From: a bacterium
GTDB taxonomy: Bacteria; Patescibacteria; Dojkabacteria; SC72
Length of the DNA: 44,734 nucleotides
Direction of reading: 5' to 3'
Assembly (NCBI GenBank): GCA_029553845.1
Contig: JAKPKF010000355.1
Location: 1 to 44,734, forward strand
Within the stretch, counting starts at the first letter, position 1; every line of letters starts with the position of its first letter. Positions 1-7,822 of this stretch are shown in pieces. The notes under the pieces are model-generated. The model was not told where the DNA came from and searched no databases. It saw nothing but the letters and a program-made list of their open reading frames with translations. The position numbers and the translations under genes were made by a program.

Positions 1-942
1 AAATGTGAATTTAGATTAAGAGATGCTGGACATATTCTAGGTTCCGCGTTATTAGAATTCTGGATAACTATAGAAACTGGAAGAGTTCGTAAAATTGTTT
101 TCTCTGGAGATCTTGGACAACCAGGTGCCCGTATAGTTAGAGATCCAGATATGGTCAGAGAAGCAGATTATGTGGTTTGTGAAAGTACATACGGGAATCG
201 AATACACAAAGATAGGAACGAAACAGTTCTAGAATTGCTCTCTGCACTTCAAACAGCACAGAAGGAGGGTGGAAATGTTTTAATACCATCCTTTGCACTA
301 GAGCGAACACAAGAAATTCTGTATGAGATAAATCTGTTTGTAGAAAATAGATTACTTTCGGGACTTCCAGTATATATAGATAGCCCTATGGCATCAAAAG
401 CTACACAGGTATTTAGACAATACCCAGATTTCTACGATGAGGATGCAAAAAGACTAATGGAAAAAGGAGATGATCCTTTCAATTTCCAAGGTCTTCATAC
501 TGTAGATTCAACAGAAGAATCCAAAAGATTAATAGATAAAAGAGGTGTTGTAATAATTGCTGGTAGTGGAATGTGTACTGGAGGAAGAATAGTACATCAT
601 TTAAAAAATAATATTGAAAACAGTAAAACACACATAATTATAGTAGGATACCAAGTAGCTGGGACCCTTGGAAGAAGGATTGTAGATGGAGAAAAGCGAG
701 TTTCCATAATGGGGCAGGAGTATGAAAATAATGCTAAACTACATACTCTAGGAGGATTTTCTGCACATGCAGATGAGAGAGATTTAAGATATTGGCTAAG
801 AAGTTTTGGACATACACCAAAAACAATATTTTTAACCCATGGAGATGAAGATATCGCGATGGAATTTGCAAGAAATATAAATGAAGAACTTCAGATAGAT
901 GTTTCTGTTCCTAATATGAATGAAATATTTGAACTTAAATAA
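1..942 (+). CDS. MBL-fold beta-CASP ribonuclease (YSH1/CPSF type), 5'-truncated
   Basis: C-terminal ~313 residues of a metallo-beta-lactamase fold RNase with a beta-CASP domain. It resembles the COG1236 group, of which Thermus TTHA0252 is a studied bacterial relative. Such enzymes cut or degrade RNA with two zinc ions. Translation is open from base 1, so the N-terminal HxHxDH motif lies outside the window. Visible are the motif-3 segment DAGHILGSA (His ~11), FSGDLG with its metal-bridging Asp (~37), the STYGNR segment, the beta-CASP stretch AGSGMCTGG, and the late histidine motifs GFSAHAD and FLTHGDE. The stop codon overlaps the next start (TAATG), so it is probably translationally coupled to the R15P isomerase. 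Family call is firm; endo- versus exonuclease activity is not decidable here. Confidence 0.9.
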   Translation, partial: KCEFRLRDAGHILGSALLEFWITIETGRVRKIVFSGDLGQPGARIVRDPDMVREADYVVCESTYGNRIHKDRNETVLELLSALQTAQKEGGNVLIPSFALERTQEILYEINLFVENRLLSGLPVYIDSPMASKATQVFRQYPDFYDEDAKRLMEKGDDPFNFQGLHTVDSTEESKRLIDKRGVVIIAGSGMCTGGRIVHHLKNNIENSKTHIIIVGYQVAGTLGRRIVDGEKRVSIMGQEYENNAKLHTLGGFSAHADERDLRYWLRSFGHTPKTIFLTHGDEDIAMEFARNINEELQIDVSVPNMNEIFELK

Positions 943-1892
943 TGATGGAGAAATTTGGAGAAATAGACAAAATTTTAGAAGATATTAAAGGACTCAAAGT
1001 CCAAGGTGCTACAAATGTCTGTATAGCGACTTTTGAGGGTATGAAGTTGTATCTGGAGTTAAGCAAAACGCAAGATTTAGAGATTCTTAAAGGTGAATTC
1101 TTTGGAGTAGGTGAGCAGTTGGCAAACGCTAGACCAAATGAACCTTTGGCACGAAATGGTGTTCACTATGTTAAATACTTTTTTAAGCAGAAACATTCAG
1201 ATATATCCCAAGTAAATTCCGCGAAGGAAATGTTAAAGGAACTTTGTGATGAATATCTTGGATTAATAACCATTGCAAAAAAAAATTCCATAGAGAAGTG
1301 TGCGAGATATCTTACTAACTATGACAAGGTACTTACACATTGTCATTCTTCTACCGTTGTAGATCTAATTAAAGCAATCTCAAAAGGAGACAAGAACTTT
1401 GAGGTAGTATCTACAGAAACCAGACCACTGTACCAAGGAAGAATTACCGCAAAGAATCTTATAGATGCAGGTATAAAGACTACACTAATTGCAGATAGTG
1501 CTGCAGAATCATTTGCAATAAATAGAGGAAGTGTACCCATAGATGTGGTATTTCTTGGAAGTGACCAAATTATGAAAGGTGGTTATGTAATAAATAAAAT
1601 AGGAAGCTGGGGAATAGCTGTTGCTGCTCACTATGGAGGCAAACCACTGTATATTGTTAGCAATCTGCTGAAATTCGACAAAGATAGTCTTTTCTCAGAT
1701 GTTGAGATAGAGATAAGGGAAGATAGAGAACTTTGGCCAGAGGCACCCAGAGGTCTAGATATGTACAATCCTGCATTTGAGATTGTTGATAATGCATTAA
1801 TAACTGGGTTCGTTACAGAATTGGGAATACTTAAACCAAATGAGGTAGAAAAAGTTATCAAGGAGAACTACCCATGGCTTTTTAGTGAATAA
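942..1892 (+). CDS. Ribose-1,5-bisphosphate isomerase (eIF-2B alpha/beta/delta fold)
   Basis: A 316-residue member of the e2b2/MtnA-like family. In the archaeal-type AMP pathway, also found in CPR bacteria, this enzyme converts ribose-1,5-bisphosphate to ribulose-1,5-bisphosphate. The C-terminal Rossmann-like domain shows the family signatures HCHSSTV (~134), ETRPLYQGR (~160), ADSAAESFAINRG (~184) and the substrate-binding VFLGSDQI (~203). Length fits the family. It overlaps the RNase gene by one base and lies 18 bases before AMP phosphorylase, whose product (ribose-1,5-bisphosphate) is its expected substrate. That pairing favours R15P isomerase over eIF-2B-like or methylthioribose-1-phosphate isomerase activity. 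No RuBisCO gene is in the window, so the fate of the RuBP is not seen. Confidence 0.88.
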   Translation: MMEKFGEIDKILEDIKGLKVQGATNVCIATFEGMKLYLELSKTQDLEILKGEFFGVGEQLANARPNEPLARNGVHYVKYFFKQKHSDISQVNSAKEMLKELCDEYLGLITIAKKNSIEKCARYLTNYDKVLTHCHSSTVVDLIKAISKGDKNFEVVSTETRPLYQGRITAKNLIDAGIKTTLIADSAAESFAINRGSVPIDVVFLGSDQIMKGGYVINKIGSWGIAVAAHYGGKPLYIVSNLLKFDKDSLFSDVEIEIREDRELWPEAPRGLDMYNPAFEIVDNALITGFVTELGILKPNEVEKVIKENYPWLFSE

Positions 1893-1910
1893 ATTAATTA
1901 CTACATAAAT

Positions 1911-3425
1911 ATGTCATACTACTTAAAGAGTAAAAGTCTTGATCTAGGAGAAGATAATGACTTTAATGTTGTTCTAAACAGTGAAGATGCAAAAAGGATG
2001 GGAATACGAGAGGGAGAAACATTAATGATTGGTTTTGGGGAGATAGAACTTTATGCTGATGTGTTTGAAACAGATACTTTAGTAAAAGAGGGTGAGATAG
2101 GGTTGTACGAGGAGATATGGGAGAACTACAATGTAGAAGAGGGTAGTCGAATATATGCAGATATACCAGAGCGAAGTAAATCATTGGAAGCTATTAGTAG
2201 AAAATTGTTGGGGCATAGTCTTTCGAAGAAAGATTTGGAATTGATAATGAATGATATCGGATGTAAAAAACTAAGAGAGGTGGAGGTTGCTTTTTTTGTA
2301 TCCACATTTTTTAATCCAGGCTTTAATGATGATGAGATATTGTGGATGACTGAGGGTATGGCAGAGTCTGGAGACAAACTTTCTTTTAAAGATTTGGTAG
2401 GCAAAGATGGATTAGTAGTTGACAAACACTCCATCGGTGGAGTTGCAGGTAAGGGTATAACTCCAACACTTGTCCCAATTTTGGTATCCGGAGGATTACT
2501 TGTTCCTAACACATCTACAAGAGCCATTACTTCTCCAGCAGGTACTTCAGATATTCTGGAAGTAGTTATGCCAGTAAAATTAACTAAAGACCAAATAATG
2601 GATGTTGTTAAAAAAACTGGAGGTTGTATGTTCTGGGGAGGTTCACTTTCAATCTCTCCTGCAGACGACATAATCATAAATGTTGAAAGGTCCCTTCGTA
2701 TTCAGGAATTTCAGAAAGTACTTGTAAGCATAGTCGCTAAAAAGATAGCAATGGGAGTTAACCATGTCCTAATAGATTTACCATATGGGAAAGGAAGTAA
2801 GCTGGAAACCGTAGAAGAGGCTCAAATGCTAGACAGAGAGTTCAAGAAACTTTTCTTAAAGGTAGGAATTGAGTGTGAAACGATAAAAAGGATAGTAAAA
2901 GGGCCGGATGGTCCAGCAATTGGTCCGAATCTTGAGATAAAGGAGTGTCTTAAAGTTCTTGAGAGGGCAGACGATAGATCTAAAGCACTAGAGGATGTTG
3001 TCTTAAATATGGCCGAAAAACTTTTTGAAAGCACAGAAAAAGTGCCAAGAGGAGAGGGTAAAAAATATGCACAACAACTTTTGGAGAGTGGCAAAGCATT
3101 GGACAAATTCTGGGAGATAGCTTTTGCTCAGGGTGCTACTAAAAAAGTTAAATCTAGTGAAATTTCTAGTGGTAAGTTTAAATTTGATGTTCTAAGTACA
3201 ACGAATGGTGTAGTTAGCATGGTAGACAATTCCGAGTTAGTAAATATCGCAAGAGCACTAGGAAATCCCAAAATCAAAGAGGCAGGTATATATATGTATA
3301 AATTAAATGGAGACAAAGTATCTAAAGGAGATGTTCTTATGACTATATATGCAACCTCAAATGGTAGGCTAGAAAATGGTAAGAAAGCAATTAATTTGGA
3401 TAAGTTATACTGTATTAGTTGTTGA
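1911..3425 (+). CDS. AMP phosphorylase (archaeal-type, pyrimidine phosphorylase fold)
   Basis: A 504-residue enzyme, matching the ~503 residues of archaeal AMP phosphorylases, which split NMPs with phosphate into free base and ribose-1,5-bisphosphate. The N-terminal ~85 residues are the extra domain absent from ordinary thymidine phosphorylase. It is followed by the helical domain and the phosphate-binding signature DKHSIGGVAGKG (~175) with SPAGTSDILEVV (~209). The segment GPDGPAIGPNLEIKE (~330) and the C-terminal domain (~415-500) are also present. It ends at TGA, one of only two genes here that do, and its length at that stop shows TGA acts as a normal stop. The stop is directly adjacent to the stop of the convergent transglutaminase gene, with no spacer for a separate terminator. 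Confidence 0.92.
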   Translation: MSYYLKSKSLDLGEDNDFNVVLNSEDAKRMGIREGETLMIGFGEIELYADVFETDTLVKEGEIGLYEEIWENYNVEEGSRIYADIPERSKSLEAISRKLLGHSLSKKDLELIMNDIGCKKLREVEVAFFVSTFFNPGFNDDEILWMTEGMAESGDKLSFKDLVGKDGLVVDKHSIGGVAGKGITPTLVPILVSGGLLVPNTSTRAITSPAGTSDILEVVMPVKLTKDQIMDVVKKTGGCMFWGGSLSISPADDIIINVERSLRIQEFQKVLVSIVAKKIAMGVNHVLIDLPYGKGSKLETVEEAQMLDREFKKLFLKVGIECETIKRIVKGPDGPAIGPNLEIKECLKVLERADDRSKALEDVVLNMAEKLFESTEKVPRGEGKKYAQQLLESGKALDKFWEIAFAQGATKKVKSSEISSGKFKFDVLSTTNGVVSMVDNSELVNIARALGNPKIKEAGIYMYKLNGDKVSKGDVLMTIYATSNGRLENGKKAINLDKLYCISC

Positions 3426-5270
3426 TTATTGTTTTTTCTTTTTTGCTGCTTTTACACCCAAGGATATCCCTAGAATAGCTCCTGTGAGAACAACAAGAAT
3501 GAGTAGAATAGGACCTGCTATTAGAAGAGATTTTCCAATAACTGTTGTTTTGAGAATTGTATTGAACCAATGAGAGAGGGAGTAGTTACTATTTACAGGA
3601 ATTTCTTCTGTACTTTCGTATCCTTTCTCTGGCACAAGATCTATGTATCTTTTTAATTCTGATTCATTAATATCATCTGCACCATATATTCGAATATTGT
3701 ATCCGCCATTGGATACAGAGGTAATATCATTTGCAGAATATACTCTTATGTTTGATAAAGAGTCTCCATTAAATGTTTCCCACAATATTCTGTCTATGGA
3801 TTTACCAATTAACATATTCTTGCTCTCAAGTGTGGGATCTGCAGTTAACCAACCGTAATTAGGAATCCATATCTGTACCCATTGATGTGTAGCAGGATTA
3901 TCTACTATTTCCTCTGAGATATTTGCATATCCCCCTGCAGCTCTAGCAGGTATCCCCTGAGCCCTAAGTAGTGCAATTAGGGAGTCTGAATACTCCATAC
4001 ATACAGAATCGCCGCCTGTTAGCGCAGCTTTAGCACCAATTCGTTCATTTTCTGAGTTTGCCTTGTTGTAATCATATTCTAGTTTATCTCCAACAAATGC
4101 GTAGTCGGCCTTTATGACCCCAAGTATTGTACTTTGGTTTGCAATTAATTTATCTGCTTCCTGTTTAATGTATGAATCGGTACTTTGCCAATATTTTGTA
4201 GGAAGAAGATATTTATCAAGGAAGGAACTTTTCTTAACAATGTCAAAGTATTCAGATAAATTCATATCTATAGAATCAACAGGAGTTTCAAAACTATCTT
4301 GCTCTACAAATATATATCCAGTTATGGATATCTCTGAATCAAGATTGGCGGGTACTTCAAATACTCCTATTATATTCCCTTCTGTATCTTGGTATATGTC
4401 TTTAGGCGAGGGGGTTACTTCGGAGAAGAAGACTCTCTGGTTTGTTTCTCCATATTCCCTAGGTAGAGATATTTCGTATATATTTGTAGAAAGTTGGGAA
4501 TATATATCTGAATATTTTTCAGGTATGAAGGTATCTGTTTTAGGTGTCTTAAAAAGTAGCTCAAATTTATATACTGCCTCTGTTCCAAACTCTAGATAAG
4601 GAGAATTTTCAATTCTATCTAGTTGGTTGAATGAATATGTTGTGGTCTTAGAATCTTCTTTCTTTGTGAAATCTGAAGGATATATCTTTGCAAGTGGAGA
4701 GATGTTTTTATCTGTTACTATACTTAGATTGTAGTTGTATTTAGTTTTAGTACCAGAAGATTTGTCTGTCTGTTCCAGAACAATATCTTTTGGTAGGGCA
4801 GGTCCTTGGATAGATACAAAATCTTTTACTTTTTGTACATAGTCATGTGTTTTGTATGTAAAAGTTATTATGTAAGGCGAGTTTTTCGTAGTTGTTTTGT
4901 AATTGGGAATACTAATATATATTCCATTTGGATTAGCTTCTTCTTTTACTGTGTACTTTATCTTGTTTCCATACTGGTCTTTTACTACTATCGAATCTTT
5001 TTTAAATTTTCTCTCAACATTAATCTCTTCATCTGTTTTATTTTGTATATCTGGGATATGGAAAACTTTTTCTCCTGAAGCAGGGTAGTAGTAACTGGAA
5101 TTTTCTACGGTTCTTTTGTATGTATATTTTACTGTTACAAAATTATCTCCTGTTGTGTAGGATATTTGTGTATCTGTATCTATAACAAAGTCATACGATA
5201 CGGCTTGTATAGGGGAGAGTGGTACTAGGAAGAGTAACAGGGTTAGAATTGTAATGGCAAATTTTTTCAT
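3426..5270 (-). CDS. Secreted, membrane-anchored transglutaminase-like protein
   Basis: 614 residues. An N-terminal signal peptide (Lys-Lys, then a hydrophobic run to about residue 23) is followed by a long beta-rich extracellular region (~25-370). Next is a transglutaminase-like papain-fold domain with a plausible Cys-His-Asp triad: Cys424 (in GGDSVCMEYSD), His462 (in THQWVQIW) and Asp478 (in WLTADPT). A C-terminal transmembrane helix (~583-605) ends in a basic tail, KKKKQ. The layout suggests a surface protein with its catalytic domain outside the cell. The substrate is unknown; bacterial relatives are usually proteases or peptide-crosslinking enzymes. A TATTAT -10 box (5278-5283) lies seven bases before the start codon. 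Domain call is strong, activity is inferred. Confidence 0.85.
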   Translation of the reverse strand: MKKFAITILTLLLFLVPLSPIQAVSYDFVIDTDTQISYTTGDNFVTVKYTYKRTVENSSYYYPASGEKVFHIPDIQNKTDEEINVERKFKKDSIVVKDQYGNKIKYTVKEEANPNGIYISIPNYKTTTKNSPYIITFTYKTHDYVQKVKDFVSIQGPALPKDIVLEQTDKSSGTKTKYNYNLSIVTDKNISPLAKIYPSDFTKKEDSKTTTYSFNQLDRIENSPYLEFGTEAVYKFELLFKTPKTDTFIPEKYSDIYSQLSTNIYEISLPREYGETNQRVFFSEVTPSPKDIYQDTEGNIIGVFEVPANLDSEISITGYIFVEQDSFETPVDSIDMNLSEYFDIVKKSSFLDKYLLPTKYWQSTDSYIKQEADKLIANQSTILGVIKADYAFVGDKLEYDYNKANSENERIGAKAALTGGDSVCMEYSDSLIALLRAQGIPARAAGGYANISEEIVDNPATHQWVQIWIPNYGWLTADPTLESKNMLIGKSIDRILWETFNGDSLSNIRVYSANDITSVSNGGYNIRIYGADDINESELKRYIDLVPEKGYESTEEIPVNSNYSLSHWFNTILKTTVIGKSLLIAGPILLILVVLTGAILGISLGVKAAKKKKQ

Positions 5271-5277
5271 AGTTTTA

Positions 5278-5283
5278 ATAATA
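5278..5283 (-). promoter_or_regulatory. -10 box of the transglutaminase-like gene (leaderless)
   Basis: On the minus strand TATTAT is followed by seven bases and then the ATG at 5270. Transcription starting about seven bases after a -10 box would begin at or next to the start codon. No Shine-Dalgarno sequence is present. Confidence 0.5.
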
Positions 5284-5304
5284 TCATTTTTTATCTCCCT
5301 GTTA

Positions 5305-5310
5305 TATAAT
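5305..5310 (+). promoter_or_regulatory. -10 box of ychF (leaderless)
   Basis: A perfect TATAAT lies eight bases before the ATG at 5319, back to back with the minus-strand -10 box of the transglutaminase gene in a 48-base divergent spacer. The expected transcription start is at or one to two bases before the ATG. The -35 region is weak. Confidence 0.6.
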
Positions 5311-5318
5311 CTGCCATT

Positions 5319-6413
5319 ATGTCAGTTAAAAGGTCACATTCATTGTCTCTTGGTATTGTTGGTTTACCAAATTCAGGTAAGTCAACAATTTTTAATGCAC
5401 TAACAAAAATGTCTGTACCTGCAGAAAACTTCCCTTTCTGTACCATAGACAAGAATATTGGGGTAGTAGAAATTCCAGATGAGAGACTGATGAAAATGGC
5501 AGAGCATTTCAATGCGAAAAAAATTGTCCATTCTGCTATGACATTTGTGGATATTGCTGGATTAGTAAAAGGAGCCTCTAAAGGAGAAGGGTTGGGAAAC
5601 CAGTTTTTAGGACATATCCGTGAGGTGGATGTAATCATGTATGTACTGCGAGCATTCCAAAGTAGTGAGATTGTACATGTATATGAGAGAGTAAATCCAG
5701 TAGAGGATTTTGAAATTGTACAGGCAGAGTTAATATTTAAAGATATAGAGGTAATTGAAAAGAAAATTGCAATGGTAGATAAATTAGCAAGGATAGGGCA
5801 TAAGGATGCGGAGGAAGAGTTGAAGATACTCAAGAAGATAATTGAAGAGTTAAACAAGGGAACTGCAGTTATAGATATGGAATTAAGTGATGATGAGAAA
5901 GAATATATATATGATCTCTGGTTGCTTACAAATAAGAAAAGAATGTTCATATTAAATATAAAAGAAGGAATGGAAGAGGAACAGGTAAAGGAGTGGGAGA
6001 GACAATTAAAAGAGAAAACAGGAGATATGGTTGTAATTGCAGATGTAAAATTAATAGGGCAGGGGGAGGAAGAAATTGCAGAGTATGAAGAATTGCTTGG
6101 ATACAAACCCAATTCAGTGGTGGATATAATCAATAAGGCATATGAATGTTTAAATCTTATAACTTTCTATACTGGTAGTGAGAAGGAGTGTAATGCATGG
6201 ACTATAGAGAAGGGTGCTAATGTTAAGGAAGCGGCAGGTGTTATACATACGGATTTGGAAGATAACTTCATAACGGCAGATGTAGTAAATCTAGAAGAGA
6301 TGCTTAATGTAGGGGGATGGAATAGTGCAAAGGAGAAGGGATTAGTTAAGAATCATGGTAGAGATTATTTAGTAAATGATGGTGATTATATAATTATACT
6401 TGCTAATAAGTAG
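5319..6413 (+). CDS. ychF: Redox-regulated ATPase YchF (OBG-family)
   Basis: A 364-residue universally conserved OBG/YchF P-loop NTPase that associates with ribosomes and prefers ATP over GTP. Motifs in order: G1 GLPNSGKST (~15-23), G3 DIAGLVKGASKGEGLGNQFL (~69), the YchF-specific switch HIREVD, and a G4 position reading NKKR in place of the GTP-specifying NKxD, as expected for YchF. The C-terminal TGS-like domain (~275-360) begins at NLITFYTGSEKECNAWTI. Length is standard. It is transcribed alone from a promoter that shares a short divergent spacer with the transglutaminase gene, and rpsF follows after 87 bases with its own promoter. Confidence 0.95.
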   Translation: MSVKRSHSLSLGIVGLPNSGKSTIFNALTKMSVPAENFPFCTIDKNIGVVEIPDERLMKMAEHFNAKKIVHSAMTFVDIAGLVKGASKGEGLGNQFLGHIREVDVIMYVLRAFQSSEIVHVYERVNPVEDFEIVQAELIFKDIEVIEKKIAMVDKLARIGHKDAEEELKILKKIIEELNKGTAVIDMELSDDEKEYIYDLWLLTNKKRMFILNIKEGMEEEQVKEWERQLKEKTGDMVVIADVKLIGQGEEEIAEYEELLGYKPNSVVDIINKAYECLNLITFYTGSEKECNAWTIEKGANVKEAAGVIHTDLEDNFITADVVNLEEMLNVGGWNSAKEKGLVKNHGRDYLVNDGDYIIILANK

Positions 6414-6434
6414 GTATATTGACCCTTTCCATTA

Positions 6435-6463
6435 TTGTATTAAACAATTTTTTCTGCTAAAAT
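6435..6463 (+). promoter_or_regulatory. Promoter of the rpsF-ssb-rpsR operon
   Basis: TTGTAT (6435-6440), a 17-base spacer and TAAAAT (6458-6463), preceded by TG as in an extended -10. The expected start near 6470 leaves a leader of about 30 bases before the rpsF ATG, longer than most leaders in this window. Confidence 0.6.
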
Positions 6464-6500
6464 CCATTCCGTTGAAGAGATAATTTAAAAGTATAGATAA

Positions 6501-6857
6501 ATGGTTGTGAAAGAAACAAAGAAATTAAATGGATATGAAATGGCAGTAGTATTAAAGCCTTTGTTACCAGATGATGTTAGAAAAAGTATTCATAAAGAAT
6601 TTGTAGAAATGATTTCTAAAAATGGTGGAGAAGTATTGGATGTAGATGTATGGGGTAAGAGATATCTTGCTTACAAAATTAAAGGACATAACGAAGGATA
6701 TTACATAATATATACTTTTAAGATATCTCCAAAAGAGATTTTAGAATTAAAAAGACAAATGGAATTGAGACAAGAGGTATTAAGATACATGGTTGTAACA
6801 ATAGATGATGTTACATTGGCAGGAAAAAGAATAAAAAAGAAAGAAATTGAGATTTAA
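6501..6857 (+). CDS. rpsF: 30S ribosomal protein S6
   Basis: 118 residues with the ferredoxin-like S6 fold. Typical segments are YEMAVVLKPLLPDD near the N-terminus, WGKRYLAYKIKGHNEGYY (~53-70) and the strand RQEVLRYMVV (~91). S6 pairs with S18 on the small-subunit platform, and its gene heads the conserved rpsF-ssb-rpsR operon here. Length and order match bacterial norms. The extension after the last strand is short and basic. A 17-spaced promoter lies upstream; no clear Shine-Dalgarno site is seen. Confidence 0.96.
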   Translation: MVVKETKKLNGYEMAVVLKPLLPDDVRKSIHKEFVEMISKNGGEVLDVDVWGKRYLAYKIKGHNEGYYIIYTFKISPKEILELKRQMELRQEVLRYMVVTIDDVTLAGKRIKKKEIEI

Positions 6858-6919
6858 GATATTTTTAATATCTTTGGATTAAAGTTAGAGGTAAGTTAAA
6901 TTTAATATATATAAATAAA

Positions 6920-7411
6920 ATGGCAGCGAGATCTTTAAATAAAGTTATCCTTATTGGAAACTTAACAAGAGACCCAGAGATGAGATATACAAACTCTGGA
7001 ACTCCAGTAGTAACATTTGGAATGGCTACAAATAAATCATGGAAGGATGCAGGAGGAGAGACAAAAGAGTCGGCAGAATTCCACAATATCGTAGCATGGA
7101 ACAAAATGGCTGAAATATGTCAGCAGTTACTTGCTAAGGGTATGAAGGTATATATAGAGGGTTCACTAAATACCAGATCATGGGAAGGTGAAGATGGTGC
7201 TACAAAGTACAAGACCGAAATTAGAGTGAATGATATGATTCTTTTAGATAGTAAAGGTAAACAGGGTGTAGGTATGGATGGTGCAGAGAGTTCCAAGGAA
7301 GAGAAACCAGCCAAAGAAGAAGAGGTAGAAGAGGTTATAGAGGAGGCGGCTAAAGAAGAGGAAGCTCCTGCAGAGGATCAGGATCCACTAGAAGAGGATT
7401 TACCATTTTAA
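6920..7411 (+). CDS. ssb: Single-stranded DNA-binding protein
   Basis: 163 residues. The N-terminal OB fold starts SLNKVILIGNLTRDPEMRYT, with the typical VVTFGMATN, EFHNIVAWNKMAE and KVYIEGSLNTRSW segments through residue ~112. A Glu/Ala/Lys-rich disordered linker follows, ending in the acidic tip DPLEEDLPF, the site where SSB docks partner proteins in replication and repair. It sits between rpsF and rpsR, the common bacterial order. The A/T-rich run before the start includes a possible -10 box (6908-6913), so an internal promoter is possible. Confidence 0.97.
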   Translation: MAARSLNKVILIGNLTRDPEMRYTNSGTPVVTFGMATNKSWKDAGGETKESAEFHNIVAWNKMAEICQQLLAKGMKVYIEGSLNTRSWEGEDGATKYKTEIRVNDMILLDSKGKQGVGMDGAESSKEEKPAKEEEVEEVIEEAAKEEEAPAEDQDPLEEDLPF

Positions 7412-7428
7412 TTTGATAGATTTAAAAA

Positions 7429-7734
7429 ATGTCAGAGGAAGTAATAACAAAAGTAGAAGAAACAACAACAGATTCATCCTATGGTGGTGATCGTAAGAAG
7501 AATAATAGAAGAAGAAAGAAGCCATTGCAGAATCTTAAATGTCCTCTATGTGAATCTGGTGTAAAGAGTGTTAGTTACAAGGATGTATACCAGCTTAAGA
7601 AGTTTACATCTGTAAGAGGTAAGATAATTTCTACTGAAAAATCTGGAGTTTGTCATAAACATCAGAAACAGTTAACAAACTCTATAAAGAGAGCAAGATA
7701 TTTGGCATTACTTCCATACTCTTCAGACGAATAA
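7429..7734 (+). CDS. rpsR: 30S ribosomal protein S18 (zinc-binding form)
   Basis: 101 residues. The ~35-residue basic N-terminal extension is followed by the S18 core, with CPLC (~38) and CHKH (~75) supplying a CxxC...CxxH zinc site and the conserved KRARYLALLPY end. S18 binds 16S rRNA together with S6. The gene closes the rpsF-ssb-rpsR operon and is followed by a clear intrinsic terminator. rplI (L9), which often follows rpsR in bacteria, is not present here. Confidence 0.96.
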   Translation: MSEEVITKVEETTTDSSYGGDRKKNNRRRKKPLQNLKCPLCESGVKSVSYKDVYQLKKFTSVRGKIISTEKSGVCHKHQKQLTNSIKRARYLALLPYSSDE

Positions 7735-7756
7735 TATATTTGTTAAATGAAATAAG

Positions 7757-7782
7757 GGAGGGGACCGAAAGGTCCTCTTTTT
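7757..7782 (+). terminator. Rho-independent terminator of the rpsF operon
   Basis: Stem AGGGGACC (7759-7766), GAAA tetraloop (7767-7770), stem GGTCCTCT (7771-7778) and a T run, with one G-T wobble in the stem. It is the best classical terminator in the window and lies 24 bases after the rpsR stop. Confidence 0.9.
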
Positions 7783-7810
7783 GTTTGTAAATTACTCTCT
7801 TTTTAAGTAA

Positions 7811-7816
7811 TATATT
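7811..7816 (+). promoter_or_regulatory. Probable -10 box of the 7823 gene
   Basis: TATATT sits six bases before the ATG at 7823, just after the rpsR terminator. A possible -35 (TTGTAA, 7786-7791) lies 19 bases upstream. This again implies a leaderless start. Confidence 0.4.
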
Positions 7817-7822
7817 TACATA

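Noticed and set aside
2126..2677. 183-residue open frame on the minus strand
   Set aside because: Shadow of AMP phosphorylase: Ser/Pro-rich with no family signal, while the plus strand has unmistakable motifs.
4114..4599. 161-residue open frame on the plus strand
   Set aside because: Antisense to the transglutaminase-like gene, with no promoter, start signal or family pattern.
5291..6133. 280-residue open frame on the minus strand
   Set aside because: Shadow of ychF; Ser/Ile/Phe-rich antisense composition and no start signal, against a perfect YchF on the plus strand.
6464..6500. S6-S18 autoregulatory leader motif before rpsF
   Set aside because: A CCG is present but at or before the expected transcript start, and I could not fold the required bulged stem.
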